DNA from: Cunninghamia lanceolata
Lineage: Eukaryota > Streptophyta > Pinopsida > Cupressales > Cupressaceae
Assembly (NCBI GenBank): GCA_027924645.1
Contig: BSBN01001807.1
Coordinates: 12,170,001 to 12,234,000, forward strand
Direction of reading: 5' to 3'
Length of the DNA stretch: 64,000 bases
In this document: piece after piece, positions 34,692-47,854 of the stretch
Position numbering within the stretch: position 1 is the first letter of the stretch
Layout: each line of letters starts with the position of its first letter
Notes under the pieces: model-generated
Told to the model about the DNA's origin: nothing
What the model saw: the letters and a program-made list of their open reading frames with translations, nothing else
Databases searched by the model: none
Program-made: the position numbers and the translations under genes

Positions 34692-34794
34692 CATGTGGGG
34701 TCTAAAACACGGATCCCACATGTTTTTTTCCCATTTTTCATGCTTCCCAAAACACGCTCGCGTTATAATGTGAGCGCATTCTAGGAAGCATGAA
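34692..34794. repeat. Two adjacent hairpins
   Basis: Hairpin 1: CATGTGGG (34692-34699) and CCCACATG (34715-34722). Hairpin 2: TTCATGCTTCC (34737-34747) pairs perfectly with 34784-34794, and inside it CGCTC pairs with GAGCG. These interrupt otherwise AT-rich unassigned DNA. Confidence 0.7.
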
Positions 34795-35027
34795 AACATA
34801 AAGCTTCATGCATGCAAAAATCATAACCTTCTCAATGTTGGTGCCAAAATCATGGTCTAGGATGTCATGCTCTCACATAAAATATATTGTAACTATGCAT
34901 GTAGTGTAGCAAATAGGTAATCAAGTGATGGTCCAAGAGTATCCCTAGACTCAAATATCCATGTGGTTCATGAAATAGAACTTGTCTATACTAGGAGGGA
35001 CAAATGTAACCTTGTATCTACATGGGA

Positions 35028-35790
35028 GAGTCTCTCTCTCTCTCTCTTTATTTCTCTATCCTATATATAGAGAGGGACCAGGAGACATGGAGAGATAGAG
35101 AGGGACATGGACATGGATAGGGAGAGATCCTAGGGACATCCAGAAAGAGATGGAGAGATAGAGATAGAGTTAGACAAAGGAAAAAATAGAGAGATAGAGA
35201 GATAGAGAGGGATAGGTGGAGATAGAGACGAGGAGAAGAAGAGAGGGGGATTGAGATAGACAAAGGGGTCTGTAGAGGGAGAAAGATAGAGATAAATATA
35301 TAGAGAGAGAGAGGGGAGCTATAGGGAGATAGATCTAGCAAGGGAGAGATAGAGAAATACAGAGAGAGGTAGAGAGGGATATATTAAGAGATAAGGTTAT
35401 GCGGATAGATAGAGATAGGGAAAGAGATGGAGAGATGTCTAGAGACATAGGGAGAGAGATTTCAAGAGGTAGAGGGATGGGGAGAGAGATAGAGAGGAGG
35501 AGAGAGAGGTAACGAGGGATATATTAAGAGATAGGGATCCATATGTCTAGAGAGATAGAGATAGGGAAAGAGATCAAGAGATACAACTTCCAGAGACATA
35601 GGGAGATAGATTTGAGGTAGAGGGATTGGGAGAGTGATAGAGAGGGGGAGTGAGATAGTGAGGGAGGGAGAGATAGAAAGGTAGAGTTAGAGAGGGGATC
35701 AAAAGAGAGCAAGATAGACAGACAGGGAGAGAGAGAGATAGAGAGGTAGGTATAGTTAGAGAGAGGGATAGAGGAGACAGAGATATCTCT
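35028..35790. repeat. GAGATAGAGA-type purine minisatellite, block 1
   Basis: After a short CT run (35031-35048) the plus strand is almost pure purine for over 700 bp, built from GAGAGATAGAGAGGG variants. Long minus-strand ORFs in it are low-complexity Ser/Leu artefacts. Confidence 0.9.
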
Positions 35791-35831
35791 CCCAAGCTCG
35801 GTCTCCTCTATATCTCCCTATTCTCCTCTCT

Positions 35832-36235
35832 ACCTAAACCATAAACCTAAACCTCTAAACCTTAACCCCTAACCCCTAAAACATAAACCCTAAACCCTAA
35901 ATAATTCCCCTAAACTCTAACCCCTAACCCCTAAACCTTAAAAACGAGAAACCCTAAACCCCTAAACCCCTAACCTCTAAACCATAAACCCTGGAAGCAA
36001 CCCTAAACCTCTATCTCCCTATCTCTCCCAATCTCTATTGGTCCCCTCACTCTATTCTCTCTAAACCCTAAACCCTAAACTCAAGCAACCCTAAACCCCT
36101 AACCCCTAAACTCTAAGCCCTAAACCCTAAACCCTAAACTTGAGCATCCCTAAACCCTAAAGCCTACATAATTCCCCTAAATCCTAAACCCAATTTACTT
36201 GAGTAACCATAAACTCAAACAACCAGTGTAAACAC
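35832..36235. repeat. Degenerate interstitial telomeric repeats, block 1
   Basis: Dozens of CCCTAAA/AACCCTA-like units (plant telomere repeat, C-rich strand on plus) with variants CCCCTAA, ACCATAA, CCTCTAA, and interruptions such as AATAATTCC and CTTGAGCAA. Some pure neighbours remain, for example near 35889-35905. Confidence 0.9.
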
Positions 36236-36239
36236 CTAA

Positions 36240-37425
36240 ACATATAGTTTGATAGGGGATGATGGAGGATCAATGGGAAATGGATGTAGAATTCTTGGAT
36301 CTTGATTAAATCATTATCCTCATTGGGATGTGATTTGATAGGATCCAAGTTATTTGTTTGATTATCTATGTTTTCTTGGGGACCAAGTGTCTCATCATGG
36401 GATATTGATGGATAATGAATAGGACTAGCACGGGATGATGGATAGGGCTAATGGGATAATGGATAGTAGTGATGTGGGTTACTTTCTTATGGATAACATC
36501 TTGATCATAGATAATATCTTCATCATAGGGAGGATAAGCATGGATAGAGCTATATTAGATATGGATAGGGTAAGTGGATGCATTGATATTCATTAGATTG
36601 GGGAGTAAGAGGTGGTGATGGGGGTTCACTAGGAGATGTTGGAAGATCAATGATGGGATCGATGTACAAAGGGGTTGACCATGAGATGGTAAGGGAACCG
36701 AGATGGGATTAGATGGGATGTTTGGATTTTGATTAGGATGGGTGGTTGGTGTTTCCACATGCTTTGGGCTAGGCTCTTAATGTATAGCTATTGGGTTTCT
36801 TAGATGGATGTGATGGATTCTTGGATGAGATCAATAATCTTTGGATGTTTGACAACATGGCTACGTGATGGGTTTTGACTTGGACTTATGGTAGGAGACT
36901 CTTCAATGAAATGGATAGACATAGGAGTGGATGATGGTGTTGGAGTGGTAGACATGTTATTAGGAGGCTCTTTGTTAGGCTCAAGGATAGGAATTTGAGT
37001 ACATGATGTTCTTAGATTCCTTGCTAATAGTCCTTGGGTCACATCCTTCATGGCTTCATGGGTTGATGGACTAGGATATGCATATAGTTGATGGATAATG
37101 ATGGAAGATGTTGTGGGGTTAGAATTAGGATCGCGTGAATAGATATAGGAGGCCTGGATGGATTAGGATTAGGAGTGTTAGAGGGGGATGAAATTGGATC
37201 AGTGAATTTGGATGGATCCATATCTTTGCTTTTATTTTTGGATTTTGTAAAGACTCTTTGGAGAACAATTTTCAAGCGTTCATGGGTTGATGGATTAGAG
37301 CTTAGAATGTTTGATGGTGGATTAGATGGTGAGTTATATGGTGGATGGATGATAGTGATTGATGGATTAGGAGATGGGTGGACTAATGTGTTAGGATTAG
37401 GAGGATTGGAGGGAAATTATAAAAT
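36240..37425. repeat. GGATGG/GATAGG-rich spacer between telomeric blocks
   Basis: Biased G/A/T sequence with repeated GATGG, GGATAG and GATTAGG words and few C on the plus strand. GATTAGGATTAGGAGTGTTAG-like words suggest very degraded telomere-like units in the opposite orientation. ORFs here are Pro/Ser artefacts; no gene. Confidence 0.6.
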
Positions 37426-37427
37426 AA

Positions 37428-37708
37428 TTCCCCTTCAACCCTAACCCCTAACCCCTAAACTTAAGCAACCCTAGAAACTTGTAAACCCTAAATAATTTAC
37501 CCCTAAAGGCCTGAGAAACCCTAAACTCATAAACCTTAAATATGCCCCTAAACCTGACAACCCTAAACCTATCTCTCTCCCAAAACCCCTAAACCCTAAA
37601 TAATACCCCTAAAATCTAACCCCTAAACCATAAACCCGAGCAACCCTAAATAATTCCACTAAACCCTAAACTTAAGCAACCCTAAACTCATAAACCCAAC
37701 CAACCCTC
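37428..37708. repeat. Degenerate interstitial telomeric repeats, block 2
   Basis: Again CCCTAAA-type units in the same orientation as block 1, with the same interrupting words (AATAATTCCCC, TTAAGCAACCC), so the two blocks share an origin. Confidence 0.88.
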
Positions 37709-38390
37709 TCTCTCGCAGCTCTCCAAAACAAGAAAACTAGGACTCTCTCTCTCTCTCTCCATCCTCTCTCCCTCTTCCTCCCTCTCCTCTCGCATGTTGA
37801 CAAAGAATATGGAAACAAGAAAACTAGGACATGCAAAGAGGGACGAGGATATAAATTGGGATGATGAAATGGAAACAAGATAATTTATGAAATTTCATTG
37901 GATGGGAAGAATGATGAGGGGAGGTAGAGAGGGGAGGGAAGTCAAGAGTGAGAGAGAGGATAGGAGGTAGAGACGAGAGGGAAGTAGAGAGTAGGAGAGG
38001 ACCATAGGAGGTAGACAGGGGAAGGAAGAAGAGAGAGAGGGTAGGAGGTAGACAAGGGAGGGAAGCAGAGATTGAGAGAGAGGGTAGGAGGTAGACAAGG
38101 GAGGGAAGTAGAAAGTGAGAGAGAGGGTAGGAGGTAGAGAGGGGGGAGAAGAGAGTGAGAGAGAAGGTAGGAGGTAGAGAGGCGAGGGAAGCAAAGACTT
38201 AGAAAGAGGGTAGAATGTAGATAGGGGAGGGAAGTAGAGAGTGAGAGAGAGGGTAGAAGGTAGAGAGGGGACGGAAGAAGAGAGTGAGAGAGAAGGTAGG
38301 AGGTAGAGAGGGGAGGGAAGCAGAGACTGAGAGAGAGGGTAGAACATAGAGAGGGGAGGGGAGTAGAGACTGACAGAGATGATAGGAAGT
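37709..38390. repeat. CT run and GTAGGAGGTAGA minisatellite, block 2
   Basis: 37709-37795 is a TC-rich run. 37905-38390 is a purine minisatellite of about 43-57 bp period (GGGTAGGAGGTAGAnAnGGG then AGGGAAGNAGAGANTGAGAG), about ten units with length variants. It stops abruptly at the PPR fragment. Confidence 0.92.
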
Positions 38391-38392
38391 GT

Positions 38393-38580
38393 AGCTGCCC
38401 TTGTAGACATGTATGTAAAGTGTGGAAGCATAGACAAGGCATGTCAATTGTATGACGTAACACCTCAAAGAGATGTTCTGTAATGGAATGCAATGATTTC
38501 AAGATATGAAAAAAATGTATTTGTTGAAAAGGCTTTAGATACTTTCAAGCAAATGTAATTGGCATGTGTATAGCCAGTTA
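38393..38580 (+). pseudogene. PPR protein fragment 2
   Basis: AALVDMYVKCGSIDKACQLYD, PQRDVL, a stop, WNAMISRYEKN, KALDTFKQM, stop, LACV: the same two-repeat piece as at 24481-24680, starting at the same base of the parent gene (AGCTGCCCTTGTAGACATGTA). Stops at three places; paralogous decayed copy. Confidence 0.8.
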
Positions 38581-41340
38581 TGCTCAGCTTTCTTTGACGT
38601 GTTTTTATCAGTTTTTAGTAAAATCTGGAGATAATCTGGAGTGTGCTCCCATTAGGATGGCACTTTTTTCAATGAAAACTCAAAAAAAATACTACCATAA
38701 TCTTAAGCTCTCTGTTAGCTATCTAACCATATAATGTTTTTCACATTTTGAGTATGTTAAGGGTTTCATCTTGAATTTATTTTGTTAGTGTGTCTATTTT
38801 TTGTCAAAAACTAGTGTCTAGTATTTTTAACTTTTTTTTAACCATTCATCGAAATTTGAAATAAATTACATTTTTAGAAACTAGACTCCATTCTACACGT
38901 ATTAAAAAAAATTGATTTTTGATTAGTTTTCAAACATTTTAGGGGGGAGCACGCTCAAATTTTTATTTTTTAGGATGTGTCCACTTTAAAAATTACTAAA
39001 AAATCAATTATTCATGAAAAAATTACTAGAAAAATTAGGGATAAACTACATGGTGTTAACTAATTTCTCACTGGAGTGATTATTGAAATACTAAAAAAAA
39101 TTAATATTTTAGGGGGAGCACACCAGACGCTATGTTATTTTTTTTGAGAAAAATAGGACCAATTTGTGTGCTCCCCCTTTTTGAACCCATTAATCTTAAC
39201 CATTTTTGGAAAAAAATGGTAGTTTAGAAACTAGATTCGGAGCACTACGACTCTTGTTTTTGTTCCATCTTCAAATTTTGAGTGTAGCTATCTTCAATTT
39301 CTCATCCAACATCAATGTTTCCTGATTTTAGAAAAAAAAGTGGCATCTTAAGACCCCATTTTGGTCCCTCATCTTTGTGCACTTACCCTTATAAATTTTT
39401 TAACTTAGAGCATATAAACCTATAATTTATAATTAATTGAGCAACAAGATGTAGGGGGATACATTATGTCTAAATTTTAATTATTATTACTGAATAATAA
39501 TAACACAATATTTAACAAAAATTATAAAAAATCATGGATGCTCTAGATTTAGTGTCAATGATCCATATTTTCTCAAAATTATGTGGGAGGATAAAATGTT
39601 ACTAAATAAAAAAACATTTAACATTGACTAAAATTTATACTCCTACCATGCAAAATGTAGGAGATTGTCTCAATTTCTACCTTGACAACACTAGAATCTC
39701 CATCAAAGTCCTCCAACACTATAGATGAAGAGGTACTCCCAACAATAGAGTTTTGTGTGGTTCATCAAAGCATTGGTCTAGACGTAACATGTTATAAATG
39801 AGATTAGAGAAGTTATTTAAATTTAAACATTTTTTATATCAAAGAATGTAATAACAACAATTGCTAATAGAATCACTGATGTCATTAAAGTTCTCATAAT
39901 TAGACAACTTTAAAGGCTATATCTCTAACACATTGTCAATGGTATCATATGTTATTTAAACTTCCACATCCTTCGAATTCCCACTATATATTCATATTTC
40001 TAGATTTTCATAGTGCATACTTCTTCATAAAGTACCATTATGTTTTCACTAGATTGTAGCACACTTGAAATATAAAATCACCTAACTTCCATAATTGCTT
40101 ATGCTTGGGACTTTCTACTGCAATCTTGTTGTATGAGGAACCTATTGTTCCTCTTGAGAGAGGCTCCTTTGAGTAGCTAAATAAGATTGTAAATCTGTTA
40201 ATACTTCCATTTTGAACTATTAATACTTTCATTCTGAGTACAATTCCTTCAGAAAGGTCATCTTGTTGATAATAACCTCATCTCAAAATTAAATATATTT
40301 CATTTAATTCATTGAATCTTACATCATTAGATTTATTGCGCCACAACACATTGTGATAAAAACACTTCTAAAGTTAAACATAAAATAATCAAATCTCATC
40401 CCACTATTAGATACTAAATTTAATTTAAATTTTGAAATATTAAAAATAAATTGCAATGTGCCTTTAGAAAATATTAACTAGAGTTTCATCATTACGTATT
40501 AGACCCTATATTAGTATTTACATTATGTCTTTCATAAGTTGAAATGTATAAATTTAAGTATTAGACACTATATCATTTATATTATGTATTTGAACAAGTA
40601 ACTTAATTAAACACTTGTTACGCTAATGGCAATGTCCAATGGCCTCTTCAATCCAATTCACAAGCATCATTTTGAAGATACATATGTTTCTCTAAGATTC
40701 CATATGGCATAAATTAAAAAGAGAAAGCTTTGAACCCATGGATTCAACATGAAGTTATGAATCTAGTGAGATTGCAATGCTTAAACGTTTTGAACACCTT
40801 GCCTTTAGCATTAAAACTTTGATAAGCTTCTTCATTGTGCAAATTAAGAATCTTCACAAAAACTACTATATGATCTCTCAAATCTCTTTTGTAAACCAAT
40901 TGAAAGTTTCCCACTCCAACTAACTTATCTCATTTAATCCATTAATTGCACTAAAAACATCTTCATAAGAAATTTTTGATAACTATGTAGGATCACCTTG
41001 GGATTCACATGACTTGTGTTGGTTGCCAATTGCTCCTACGAATTGTGGTTCTCATCACTAGCTCCCTATCAAGATTATATTGGGATTTGACCATCCATAG
41101 AGCCCAAGATCTTACACTTGACAAGGCCATGATAGACAATGGGCCTATTAAATGCTAGGGCTTGCTCTTCACGGTTGTCTCCCATATTTGGTGCTTGCTA
41201 GATGTGCGCACCTCACTTGCCCTTACCTTCTAGCGATGTCCTCACATGCAAGACAATGTATATGTCTCTCTTAGGAAAATGGAGGAGGCCCATATCATGG
41301 CTCTTGAAGCCTCGCTTTCATAGCACTTGCATGCATTTGC
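38581..41340. other. Unassigned AT-rich DNA with GGGGGAGCAC motifs
   Basis: No coding frame. Between 38640 and 39240 the motif GGGGAGCAC or its complement occurs at five places (38645, 38942, 39113, 39168, 39238), two of them (39113-39124 and 39165-39177) as an inverted pair, and AGAAACTAGAYT occurs twice (38877, 39227). This may be a small decayed transposon. Confidence 0.35.
40223..40374 (+). repeat. Dispersed repeat R1, copy 1 (about 150 bp)
   Basis: ATACTTTCATTCTGAGTA through GTGATAAAAACAC matches 49306-49450 at most positions, same orientation. Flanking sequence does not match. Confidence 0.85.
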
Positions 41341-41345
41341 GCGCT

Positions 41346-44300
41346 TATAAAGTACTAAAAAATTTCCACAACATAAATACTGAAGTAAAATCCACATTTA
41401 ACATCAAGTGAATAAAGTAACTATAACATCATCAAGAAGAAGAGATAACAGTCACTTCTAATAGCATTGCAAGATTTTCATTCATAAGTTTGATATCAAA
41501 ACTAGTTTCATTACATCTTTCTGAAGTCGATTATAGAGTTTTCCAAATCAAAAATATTACATGTTTCAATAATGGCATAACGCCTTACAAATCATTTTGT
41601 ATTACAAGAAGTACAATTGTCATCAATGTCAAATAAATTCAATAATTAGTCTTTGACTGCCATTGACCAACTAGCCATCTGCTGCGTCGAAGGACAAGAA
41701 CATGGTTCAAGCATTTTTTCTGCCCAACCATAAAGCTTGTGCTTCCCTGGTATCCTTCAAACTGAAGGATGCCCGACCCTGCTCTAAGGGCCTAGCAACC
41801 TGTAAACAAGTGCAAGGTGGAATCTGGTGTGTGCCTATTAATATACATGCATTTCTATCATGAATGCAACATCTCATCAATAGGATATGGTAGGGAAAAT
41901 ATAAATATAATCACTAGGCAGTAAACTATTACAACAATGGTACATATGTCTATTTCAACATCAGAGTCACTTTGGCCAAAGCATCAATCGTTAAACGGTG
42001 TGTAGGTTATGAAAAAGAAAACCTACTTCCCTGTTATTCCATACTCAACACCCATCCCAGAAGGCAATCTTTCCAAAAACAAGTATTAACATGGATAACA
42101 CAAAAAAATGAAAGAAAAAAGAAGATAATAGTCCTATGCACTTTCCATTGCAGTTTATAGAAAAAAAAAATCTTTCAACACCTTTCTACGGAAAAATATC
42201 TCAATTATGCAACAGGAGTAAAAGGAAAAGATGTTTGTTTCAGATGACTTCAAATAGATTATAAGTTTTTCCACATAGCTAAACTTGATATAAGTAACAT
42301 AGATCGACTTACCAAATTTTAACCGATTTGCTTTCATATATCTTTTAAAAAGAAGTTTGATCATGAAGACTATAAAACGTAAAGCATAGATATAATTTTT
42401 ATAGGTACAAAATAATAACAAGGTCTTTCCAATAGTTGTATAAGTTAACTATGCATTTGTCAAATTCTTTAACAACAAGTTTTTCGGTCTACAAAATATT
42501 ACTTCTTCATTTAATTATAATTATATAAAGGATGCCTATCTATATGTGTTTTAAACGATCAACCTTAATAGGATAAGAATTCTAATAAATCTTAAAAAGG
42601 ATATCATTTAAAATTAATAGTATATTATTTGCAAGCTAAGATTTCTTCAAAGCAAAAAAGGAATTCTAAAATCTTTAATTAATATGTGAGGTCAAGAAAA
42701 TAAAAAAAAAGTAGAATTGATGTTCAAGTAATATTCTACACAATGGATCGTAGTCTATAAGAGCAATCAGAAAATGATTAAAAGAACAAGGAGATAGCTA
42801 TGACAATTCTAGCTATGAGATATCTCCATTAAAAGATGAAGTAACTACTCATAACATGCAGACCTTGAAATACATTTTTTTTAAATCCAGGCTGGTAACA
42901 TTTTGTAGAGATCGACCCTACTAGAAAGATCATGATTTCCATGGTATCAGACACAGATAACAAAAGAGGTAAGCCGTTATGGCATCCCCTTGGCCGACAG
43001 GCCGTTAAAGATGTATGCAATAAAAAAAAAGATTTTAAAATTTACAACATAACCGTTACTTAGGCCGATCCAATGAAGGCCGATTACATAGATACATTCC
43101 ATCATATAATAGGTCTGATTAGTCAAAGAGAAGAGGTCACTAAGCAACAGGGAAGAACTAAGGATAAAAGATACGTTTCAAGAGGCCAAAACAGACTGCC
43201 GCTCAGGCGATGGAGAACATCAGGTAAACAAATTTCTCAACGGTAATCAAATCTTGAAAGCCTATAGATGAATCTCATTGAGGAGCTAGCTGCAGTAAAA
43301 GAAATTGATCCAATTAAAGGTAAAAGGAAATGACTCAGTGATAGTTTAAATCTAAAAGAAAAGCTGAGGAAAAATGCATTCAGCCGACCGATCCAAAACA
43401 AAATTGCTGAGAGGAAAACTAAATATAAAGAGCAGAGACCAAATTAAAAGCAACTGAGAAGAGATTAGAAAGTTCGATCCATCCAATAGAAGATCCCAGA
43501 CTTGAAAAGATTGTGATCATAATATGAGACCGATCAAGACTACTTGAAGGTTGGACGATTCGAGGTGTTTGTTGGGCGATTTACTACAAAGATCGGCGGT
43601 TTGGATAGGATTAAAACTCATCAGCTATGGATAGGTCAACATCATAAAAGATAGAGGCAATCTGAGGTACAGTGATTTCATTACTGGTCAATCTATTAAC
43701 ACTGGTAAGTATTCATCAAGAAAGGAAGAAAAAGAAGCCATCAAAAGGCAACCGAAAGAGAGGGATCTAGATTTAATCATACAAATACCATATTAATTCT
43801 TAAAGAAACATACCCAGATGTTGATGCTCTCTCTGATCGCTTCTCCTCTTCCTGTGCTTATATCTTTCCTTTTTCTTCTTTTCTGTCCTTTTTCCTGCCT
43901 CTTGGCATCGATCTCCTTTTATTACATGCCAAACCTAATTTTTTGCTCATGCAATTTAAAAATAAGAGATTTTTCCACATTGCATGCCACGCATGCCTTT
44001 TGTTTTCTTTCCTCATTCTTTTTTTATTCTATTCCAGAAAACCTAAATTTTTCCCAAATCCACGCCATGCAAAACTTTTCCCACTGTTGATATTTTCCAT
44101 TTCACTTGCATGTGATTCACCATTTCTTTTATTAAGATCCGTATAAAAATAACATTATATGCCTTTATGTCTCTTTTTATATATTTAATGCAATTACAAT
44201 ATATATTCATGTATCTATTCCTTAATAATTTATTTAGTTTAATATTTATTTATTATATTAATTTATTTAGTTTAAGATTTATTTATTAAAAATATTTAAC

Positions 44301-44385
44301 AATAATATAACAATATATATTTGTAAAAATAAATAATCATTTTACTTTTCAAGTAAAATAGTGCTCTTTGTTTATAAACTTAATA

Positions 44386-44455
<70 letters not shown>

Positions 44456-44962
44456 TACTACAAAGTTTGCCAAGAATTCATTTGAAGGTGTTTATATTTT
44501 CCTTCGGAGTAATATTTTAAAACCATATCTCTATTTCGATTATATACAAGATTAACTTGTTTATTTTGCTACAAGACAGGTATCAATCTTAGACTAGAGG
44601 CAAACATGATGAAGACAAAGCACGAAGAAGACAATTGACATTTTTCAATCACGGTGAAATCAACAAACATCCATCAAAACAAACATGCAATGCAACTACG
44701 TGTGTGTGCGAAAGAACCAGATAGAACCCAACACGTGTTGCCAAAAAGCTAGGTCCCCTCTACCTAAGCCATGCTCTTGTCCTTTGACAAGACTTGCAGA
44801 CAATCAAACTCATCACAACATCAATAGGTTAGTCCCAAAATATAGCCAAAGCAATTGAATTTTAAACCAATAATATATCAATAACCAATGTCATCAACTA
44901 ATGTTCAATGATTTCTATTGTAATTAACCAATTAGGTAAATCTGAAAGTCTGAGACATGACA
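41346..44962 (-). repeat. 3' LTR of chromovirus B (3.6 kb)
   Basis: The inner edge TGTCATGTCTCA (minus strand) follows the PPT. The outer edge is set by similarity to the end of LTR C (AAAGTACT at 41349 versus 58198). It contains stretches matching LTR C (41680-41800 with 58490-58620; 44740-44860 with 60845-60990) and a (TA)n run. It holds no gene. Confidence 0.75.
44391..44451. repeat. (TA)n microsatellite in LTR B
   Basis: About 30 uninterrupted TA units. Confidence 0.97.
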
Positions 44963-44985
44963 TCCTTCCCCAGTTGGAAGAGACA
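44963..44985 (-). other. Polypurine tract of chromovirus B
   Basis: Minus strand GGGGAAGGA directly before TGTCATG; the equivalent GGGGAAGGA abuts LTR C at 61148. Confidence 0.75.
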
Positions 44986-45104
44986 TCATCTCGATGTCTT
45001 ATTACATCAAGCAAAATAATAAAATATCAAAACAATAATGTATCATCATCTGAGTATCAAAGTATCTGAATATGCATGAAATAAAAACATCTATTCTAAT
45101 TTCC

Positions 45105-47854
45105 CAAATGCAGAAAAGATCTATCAATATCTGCAGCATCTTCCCAAGTGGCACTGTCCATCGAATATTGGTCCCACTAGACCTTATACTGCTCTATGTC
45201 TCTGTTACGCAACTTAACGTTGCGCTTCTCCAAGACTCGAATGGGCTCCACTAACACCACTCCTAGATCCTGTACATGTAGAGCGTGCCAATCAATAATA
45301 TGCAATACATCAGGATGATAAGGTTTTAGCAATGACACATGAAAAATATTATGGATCTTAGTGAGAGCTGGCAGCAGTGCGAGTCTGTATGCAACTAGAT
45401 TGATCACTTTAAGGACACCAAAAGGTCCTATGAATCTTGGAGCTAGTTTGGATGCCTTGCGAAATGAAATCAAACTCTTATCTGGTTCAACCTTTAAAAA
45501 CACTTTGTCACCCACTGAGAATTGCCTAAAAGTCATGTTCTTATCTGCATAACTTTTTGTCTATCCGAAGCTTGTATCAATTTCTCTTTTATTAGCCTCA
45601 TTTGATCTTCCATTTATTTTAACGTGTCAGGTTCAACTACTATTCAATCTTCAACTCTATCCCAACTGATTGGAGTTCTACACCTGCGCGCATAAAGAGC
45701 CTCAAATGGTGCCATACCTAAGGATGCATGGTAGGAATTATTATATGCAAACTCTACCAATGGTAGATATTCCTCCCATTTGTACTGCTGATCCATACAG
45801 TACATCCTTAGAAGATCCTCCACTACTTGGTTGACTCTCTCTGTCTGACCATCAGTTTCTGGGTGATAAGCCGTACTAAAGTTCAACTTAGTCCCCAAAG
45901 TTGCATTAAGTGTGGTCCAAAACCTAAAGGTCATGCGAGGGTCACGATCTGAGATGATTGTCTCTGGCACTCCATGTAGTCGAAAGATCTCTTGGATGAA
46001 CTTCTTTGCTAACGTTAGTGACCCATCTGAGAGATTTTTGGGAATGAAATGAGCCACTTTCATCAGTTTGTCCACTACCACTAAGATAACATCATGCATG
46101 TTCTTTGACATGGGCAATCCCTGAATAAAGTCCATGCTAATCACCTGCCACTTATACTCTGGAACAATGTGTGGATAAAATAGTCCTGTAGGATGGACAT
46201 GTTCAACCTTGACGCATTGACACTTTAAACATCGAGAACAAACTCAGTCACGTCCTTCTCGAGTTTCGGCCAAAACTACAATGGTCTTAATCCTTCCATT
46301 GTCTTGGTCACTCTTGGGTGTCTAGAATATGGCGCACTGTGGATCTCTTCAAGAACCAATTTCCTCAACTCACCTGCATCTAGAATATACATTCTCCCCT
46401 GATATCTCAAAATCCCATCTGACTCTATCACATGCCTATCAAATCGATGATCTGTGGGGTCTACTTCTAATGCTTGTTTAACCCATTTATAATGCTCATC
46501 ACCTTGCAAGTTTTGGATTACTTGCTGTCTCAAATTGGTTCTAGTAGTCACCATAGCAGCTAGATGTCATCTCCTGCTAAGAACATCTACTACCCTATTC
46601 TCTTTGCCTTTAATACACTCAATTCCAAAATCATATTCGCTAAGGAATTCTAGCCACCTTCTCTGTCGTGCATTGAGATTAGGTTGGGTGAAGATATATT
46701 TGAGCCCCAAATGATCAGTCTTAAGCTCAAATGGCTTACCCAAAACATAGTGCCTCCACATTTGGAGTGCGTGAATAATGGCGGACAATTCAGGATCATG
46801 GGGTGCATAATTTAACTCATGTTGTTTTAGTTTTCTTGATTCATATGCCACTACTTTCCCATTATGCATCAACACTCCTCCCACACCTTCACTAGAAGCA
46901 TCTGTAATCACTGTGAAATGACCATTTGGATTAGGTGTGGTCAGAATAGGTGCTGATGTGAGTTTTCTTTCAACAACTAAAAAGCTTGTTCACATTTATC
47001 TGTCCAATCGAACTTCTTACCCTTCTTCTGTAATGAGGTTATGGGTGCTGCAATTGTCGAGAATCCCTCTACAAATTTCCTGTAGTATCCTGCTAGCCCC
47101 ATAAAACTTCTAACCTCAGTCATAGTCTATGGTGCAGGCCATTCCATAATTGCTTTGATCTTTTCAAGATCTACTGCTATCCCATATGCTGAAATTATGT
47201 GGCCAAGATAGTGTACTTTACTCTGTTAGAATGTGCACTTAGATAACTTGCCAAAAAGTTTTCTTTCTCTCAAACATTGTAAGACTATTCTCAAGTGTTT
47301 TTCATGCTCCTCTACTAATTTTGAATAAATCAGAATGTCGTCTAAGAAGACCAACTCAAATTCATCTAGACAATCCCTGAACACACTGTTCATCAAGTTC
47401 ATTAAAGTTGTTGGTGTATTAGTTAACCCGAATGGTACTACTGTGAACTCGTAGTGACCATATCGTGTTCTAAATGTTGTTTTAGAGATATCCTCATCCT
47501 TAAATCGTAGCTGATGGTAATTGGATCTAAGGTCTATTTTAGAGAATACCTTTGCACCTTTCATCTGGTCGAACAACTCATCTATCCTTGGAAGTGGATA
47601 CTTGTTCTTAATAGTTGCTTTTTTGAGCATTCTGTAATCAATGCACAACCTCAATGTTCCATCCTTCTTCTTTACGAAGATGACCGGTGCACCCTAAGGT
47701 GACACACTAGGTCTGATAAACCCCTGTTTTAACAATTCTTCTAACTGTGCCTTAAGTTCATATAATTATGTTGTTGTCATTCGGTAAGGTACTTTAGATT
47801 GTGGTTTTGTTCCTGATATTAGATCTATAGAGAAATCAAATTCTCATCGAATCA
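45105..47854 (-). pseudogene. Chromovirus B pol: RT, RNase H, integrase and chromodomain
   Basis: Order on the minus strand: end of protease-RT linker (IDLISGTKPQS), RT (47830-47200; [22 protein letters not shown], catalytic FLDD at about 47348-47337), RNase H (46911-46567; TDASSEGVGG, RRWLEFLSEYDF, ADVLSRR-like VDVLSRR), integrase zinc finger (46554-46276), core (46144-45644; MDFIQGLP, SDRDPRMT, DGQTERVNQ with D, D, E), C-terminal barrel (45536-45240; GDKVFLKV, GPFGVL), then a chromodomain (about 45240-45110; QYKV, stop, WDQYSMDSATWED). Several stops and frameshifts break it. The RT and integrase catalytic residues seen are intact. Confidence 0.88.

Noticed and set aside
35048..38502. Several minus-strand ORFs of 60-186 codons in the repeat arrays
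   Set aside because: They are Ser/Leu/Pro low-complexity readings of purine minisatellites that lack stops by composition.
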